The position numbers and the translations under genes were made by a program. Below, piece after piece: positions 18,794 through 22,497 of a stretch of 22,497 bases of DNA. Source of the DNA: Chromera velia (lineage: Eukaryota; Sar; Chromeraceae). The DNA lies in contig JAHBMJ010002127.1 of the NCBI GenBank assembly GCA_018398765.1, positions 1 to 22,497 of the forward strand, in the 5' to 3' direction. Within the stretch, counting starts at the first letter, position 1; each line of letters begins with the position of its first letter. The notes beneath the pieces are model-generated. The model was given only the letters and a program-made list of their open reading frames with translations, had not been told where the DNA came from and ran no database searches.

Positions 18794-20761
18794 ATGGATA
18801 CAGTCCTTCCCCCTATGCAGGAGGAAAGTCAAGCTGGTGCAGGTGCGGGGGGCGGGGGGAGTTTGGTTTCTTTGGAGGAGGACAGAGAAGTGGTAGACAG
18901 TTCTATGGAGAGACAGGAGGGTGCTGCTCTCATGCATCCCCTCGTTGTCGGTGACGGTGCAGGGGAGAAGGGGGTGTTCGAGAGACAGTCAGACCTTGAT
19001 GAGCTGCTGGGTGAGTATTCAGACGGGGAGGCAAGAAGCGAAGGCAACGAAGTAGAAGAAGACGAGAAGGAAGAAAAGGATGAGAAGGAAGAAAAGGATG
19101 AAAAGGAAGAAAAGGATGAGAAGGAAGAAAAGTATGAGAAAGAAGAAGAGTATGAGGAGGAAGAAATGTATGAGAAGGAAGAAAAGGATGAGAAGGAAGA
19201 AAAGTATGAGAAAGAAGAAGAGTGTGAGGAAGAAGAAGAGTATGAAGAGGAGGATGAAGGCGATGTGATAGAGGAATTGTTCGGAGACCGACAGCTGAAC
19301 AGGAGGAGGTCGAATGGGCAGTTGCAACAGCTGCGGCACGAGCAGGTGGGGGGGGAAGGCGCCGCCGCCTGTCTAGGACGATGTTGTGTGAGCACGGCCT
19401 CCAGATCAGGGAGTGCGATGAATGCGGAGCCAGCAAGAAAGCCGGCAAGTGCGAACATGGCCGGAACCGCTGGGGCTGCAAAGAGTGCGGGGGCGGAGGA
19501 ATCTGTGAACACAACCGCGTCCGTTACAATTGCAAGGAATGCAAAGGTGGGGGTATATGTGCGCACGGTCGGATTCGTGGCAACTGCAAAGAATGCGGGG
19601 GGGGGGGGTGTCTGCGAGCACAACCGCTACCGTTTTTACTGCAAAGAGTGTGGAGGGAAGGGTATATGCGAGCACGGCCGTCAACGGTATCACTGTACAC
19701 ACTGTGGAAACGCTCAGAAATTGAAATGCGAGCACGGTCGCAGGAAAGATAGATGCAAGGAGTGCGGAGGAAAGGGTCTCTGCCCCCATGGCCGAGTCAA
19801 GTGTAGGTGCAAGGAGTGTGGTGGTGCGAACATATGTGAGCATGGCCGTCAGCGTTACAAATGCAGAGAGTGCGGGGGAAAAGGAATCTGCAAGCACAAT
19901 ACCCGAAAAGACAGATGTAAGGAGTGTGGTGGTAGTTCACTTTGCGAGCACGGCCGAACTCGCTTCTATTGCAGAGAGTGTAGGGGGCGCAGGATTTGTG
20001 AGCATGGCACCGAGCGTCACCTTTGTGCAACGTGTCGAAATCTGCCTTTAGGGTTGCACAAAAAGAAGTCAGACCCGTGCGAGCACGGACGGAAACGCAA
20101 AGACGATTGCAAGATTTGCTGGGGGCTCAAAACGTGCAAACACGGCAGCTTGTGCCGTGAATGCACCGAGTGCGTTCCGAAGTTTTGCGAGCACGGCCGG
20201 GAACGCCGTGACTGCACTTTTTGTGGTGACAGCATTAACATCTGCGAGCACGGCACGAGACGGCGTCAATGCAAGGAGTGCAGGAACGCGACCCAGTGTA
20301 AGCACAAGCAAATCCGTTCACAGTGTGAGGATTGCAGAGAGACTGGGAAGGTATCGAAAAAGAAAAGGGGAAATTCAAAGCCACAGTCTGTAAAAAAGCA
20401 AAAACGAATTCCAGAGGAAGAGGGAGAGGAAGAGGAAGAGGAAAATCTGGCAAAGCGACAAGAAAAAAAGCGAAAAGTGAAAGCCCTTGAAGAGAATTGG
20501 AGTGGACACGCCGCGCAGAAAAGTCGCCGTCTGCCAAAGCCCAACTCTGAGCACACAACAGCCACAGCAGTGGAAGAACCCCTCACCCCCGGCACCTCTT
20601 TTGAAGAGGGCCTGCTCAGCGTCACTCACGGCAACGAGGGCTTGGCAGGGTTCCTTCCTAGTGACAGCGAGGTCACATGCAAGCATGGTCTTCCTCGCGT
20701 AGACTGTGCAGATGGAGGATGCAGATGCAAAAGCACCGAAGCACCCGGAACCCTCAAATAA
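18794..20761 (+). CDS. acidic protein with a C-x-H-x6-C-x2-C repeat array (CxHG repeats)
   Basis: The single open frame gives 655 residues. Residues 1-85 are Gly/Glu/Ser-rich, about 86-156 are tandem acidic Glu/Lys units, and 273-514 are 13 repeats of about 18 residues of type CEHGRQRYKCRECGGKG. A basic nuclear-localisation-like stretch (KKKRG, KKQKR) lies near 521-540, and a last CKHG motif near 628. Cys and His spacing suggests one zinc per repeat. Such repeats occur in protist and large-DNA-virus proteins of unknown function. Residues about 188-272 lack Cys repeats because the repeat frame there is +1-shifted: 19381-19608 in another frame encodes four more perfect repeats. The frame returns at a 12-G run (19597-19608), where 11 G would give the regular spacing; the first switch lies near the 8-G run at 19348-19355. 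Either the assembly has two compensating homopolymer errors or the locus is frame-disrupted. The start follows a divergent promoter region. Neighbours give no functional hint. Confidence 0.8.
   Translation: MDTVLPPMQEESQAGAGAGGGGSLVSLEEDREVVDSSMERQEGAALMHPLVVGDGAGEKGVFERQSDLDELLGEYSDGEARSEGNEVEEDEKEEKDEKEEKDEKEEKDEKEEKYEKEEEYEEEEMYEKEEKDEKEEKYEKEEECEEEEEYEEEDEGDVIEELFGDRQLNRRRSNGQLQQLRHEQVGGEGAAACLGRCCVSTASRSGSAMNAEPARKPASANMAGTAGAAKSAGAEESVNTTASVTIARNAKVGVYVRTVGFVATAKNAGGGGVCEHNRYRFYCKECGGKGICEHGRQRYHCTHCGNAQKLKCEHGRRKDRCKECGGKGLCPHGRVKCRCKECGGANICEHGRQRYKCRECGGKGICKHNTRKDRCKECGGSSLCEHGRTRFYCRECRGRRICEHGTERHLCATCRNLPLGLHKKKSDPCEHGRKRKDDCKICWGLKTCKHGSLCRECTECVPKFCEHGRERRDCTFCGDSINICEHGTRRRQCKECRNATQCKHKQIRSQCEDCRETGKVSKKKRGNSKPQSVKKQKRIPEEEGEEEEEENLAKRQEKKRKVKALEENWSGHAAQKSRRLPKPNSEHTTATAVEEPLTPGTSFEEGLLSVTHGNEGLAGFLPSDSEVTCKHGLPRVDCADGGCRCKSTEAPGTLK
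19048..19260 (+). repeat. tandem acidic coding repeat
   Basis: Units of about 15-18 bases of the type GATGAGAAGGAAGAAAAG repeat about a dozen times, coding DEKEEK- and YEKEEE-like blocks. The sense strand is almost all purine. Confidence 0.85.
19387..20335 (+). repeat. array of about 17 CxHG zinc-type repeats (54-nt unit)
   Basis: Four units are read in the frame starting at 19381 and thirteen in the main frame after 19608. The core is Cys-x-His-x6-Cys-x2-Cys with 5 residues before the next unit, an 18-residue (54-nt) period. Later units drift, for example CKHGSLCRECTEC and CEHGRKRKDDCKIC. Confidence 0.9.
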
Positions 20762-21600
20762 CATAACATTAGCTGCTTGCACGGGCAAAAAGTGGAATAA
20801 CTTTAAACAAAGCCTCGGAACGTAATCAGCACCTTCAGTTTAGCTGATAGCGCTATTAATAGTATTAAATTATATAAATAAAAAAACCCTAGTAACTAGC
20901 TTAGTAACTTTTATATAAATCATTTATGACATCGCCGTCACATCGGTGCTCCAAATGTTTGTTTTGGAGATCTCCTAGCTACTATTAGCTAGTATGATTA
21001 TATACTAGCTTTAAACCATCTCCATCATATTAGGGTACAATCTATACTTTCATAATTTCGATTAATATGAAATGAGTCAGAGCTAAAATCTAGACTAGAA
21101 TCATTACTTCAATCAATATAGATTTATCTAAACTGAGTCTAAAGTCGATCTGAAGATTTATAAACTTTGAATGATAATGATTTTTTTTTTAATGCACTTC
21201 TAAAAAACATTTAAAACAACTTTAAGTTTAAGAATTACTTTTATTAAAAGAATCAACAATTATAATCTGCACATATCTGTACGTTGAACGTTCGGCATTG
21301 GAGCAGGAAACCAATCTTCCAGACATTATAGTCATTACTCATATTCTATCCTATCGTAATCTCAAGTAATCTCAAATATGTTCTTTTCTTAATTTTTTAA
21401 AAAGTTTAAATTCATAATTGAAATCCTAGTGACAATCATTAATATTCTAGGCAGTATTTCAAAGTTTAAATCCTAATTAAACAAGTTTGCATAACTCAGT
21501 TGAATGCTAGGTTGAATGCAGTTGCATAATCGAGATGCAGTATCTGATACGTCATATCATAGATAGAAAGTGCTGGACTAGGTGTTGGATAAAACAAAAA
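20762..21600. other. AT-rich intergenic island
   Basis: No open frame of note. An AATAAA at 20877-20882, about 116 bases after the stop at 20761, may be the polyadenylation signal of the CxHG gene. The rest has AT-rich words and a poly-T run at 21181. Confidence 0.5.
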
Positions 21601-21608
21601 GTAAAAAT

Positions 21609-21833
21609 TAGGGCTGGGAAAAGGTTCATTGAGAAAAGGTTCAAATCTGAAAAAGTGAACCTGTTGAACCTGTTTTGAACCTGTTAAACCTGTTGAACCT
21701 GTTTTGAACCTGTTTTGGAGGCCAGACGCGCGGCTACTGGCACAAGGCCGGCCAGGCCTGCGCCGCCCGCGGCCGATATAGGTGAAATAAGGAGCCGGAG
21801 CCGCGCGTACAGCAACTATCCCCAGCCGGTTCA
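21609..21833. repeat. AACCTGTT repeat cluster beside a GC-rich block
   Basis: Six AACCTGTT words start at 21658, 21667, 21678, 21687, 21696 and 21707, with spacings of 9, 11, 9, 9 and 11. Two inverted-type AAAAGGTTCA words lie just upstream (21620 and 21635). A TAGGGCTGGG word opens the block (21609-21618) and CCCAGCC closes it at about 21822-21828. The interior 21718-21810 is strongly GC-rich in an AT-rich setting. It may be a mobile-element end, but I find no target duplication. Confidence 0.5.
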
Positions 21834-22497
21834 ATCTATTATATCGGACAGATGCATGTCAGCATATGTCAGCATCATATGTCAGCATGAAAACTCATAC
21901 AGAGCTACTAGCACCCTAAGAAGGGGGATGTCTTGACATTCCGCTGCGGGCCAAACACCCTCTTTATCTATCTTTGTCGGTATGCAGGGAAAGCTTGAGA
22001 TTGTGTACACCTTTTCCAAGAGGGGGGTTCCAATGATAACGGTACGATGGTTAGAAGTTGATGAGGTATTAAGGGTCAGAGAGGAGGTATTAAGGGTCAG
22101 AGAGAAGAGGCGCGGCGCGCGTAGCATCATACCAGTCTAAATCAATCCACGCATGCCATCGAGCGCCGTCGAGCGAATTGTACATGTCAGTAATACATGC
22201 ATGAAGCGTTGCATGCGGGAAATTGCAATATACACGTGAACATGCATACAGAAAGTGCAGAACTGAAAGAGACTGAATGCGAGTGGACAGAAAAGCAAAG
22301 AGCATGTCATATACGGGACATACAGACAAGTGTATTACATGAAATACAACAGATACAGACAGAGCAGACGTGCACGTGAGCGATCGATCGACCGATCGAC
22401 CGAGAATTAGAAATACAGATAGAGAGTGTGTATCGAGGTCCGGACTAGAGAGATCTGTGAACTCGAGACCATTCCCGGAAGACCAGACTTACGAGTA
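21834..22497. other. non-coding window end with short tandem repeats
   Basis: A 21-bp unit beginning GAGGTATTAAGG is present twice in tandem, 22063-22083 and 22084-22104, without a mismatch. Near the end there is a CGATCGATCGACC-type repeat (22380-22402). Open frames here are under 85 codons with no motif. Confidence 0.6.

Noticed and set aside
18829-19623. Minus-strand Ser/Phe/Pro frame of 264 codons
   Set aside because: It is the antisense shadow of the acidic tandem repeat in the CxHG gene.

Overview
The window looks like nuclear DNA of a single-celled eukaryote, most likely an alga or alga-related alveolate such as a chromerid; the species is inference. Supporting signs are spliceosomal introns with GT-AG borders and matching codon phase, long gaps between genes, AATAAA signals after two stops, heavy microsatellites, ankyrin and Cys/His-repeat proteins, and no bacterial operon layout. 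GC-richer gene blocks alternate with AT-rich islands full of CTAG-type words (about 290-2380, 7040-8270, 15100-15285 and 20760-21600).

Layout. 651-2097 is a hAT-type DNA transposon, with 12-bp CAGGG-type inverted ends and a 7-of-8 matching 8-bp target duplication; it carries a 116-codon open frame of unknown nature on the minus strand. 2932-4044 (-) encodes an ankyrin-repeat protein. A 519-bp gap separates it from a divergent gene at 4564-7033 (+) whose frame is broken by an exact 19-bp tandem duplication and an in-frame TAG; its 3' part is ankyrin-like. 8722-13218 (+) is a multi-exon gene, about 11 exons and roughly 723 residues by my phase-consistent reading, for an all-helical armadillo/HEAT-like protein. 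13639-15100 is a 714-bp tandem duplication whose copies differ, as far as I can see, only by transitions and one 1-base gap.

15286-18121 (-) is a three-exon gene for a 472-residue FAD-dependent monooxygenase. Its first intron is filled with polypurine/polypyrimidine microsatellites, and its second 5' splice site lies inside a run of six G-tracts. A 672-bp divergent intergenic region rich in TGCATGC words separates it from 18794-20761 (+), an acidic protein followed by about 17 zinc-binding-type C-x-H-x6-C-x2-C repeats. There the repeat frame switches twice, the second time at a 12-G run. The last 1.7 kb is non-coding, with short tandem repeats.

No shared pathway links these genes. The best candidates for something undescribed are the CxHG-repeat protein with its paired frame switches, the hAT element with its unknown open frame, and the G-tract-embedded splice donor.
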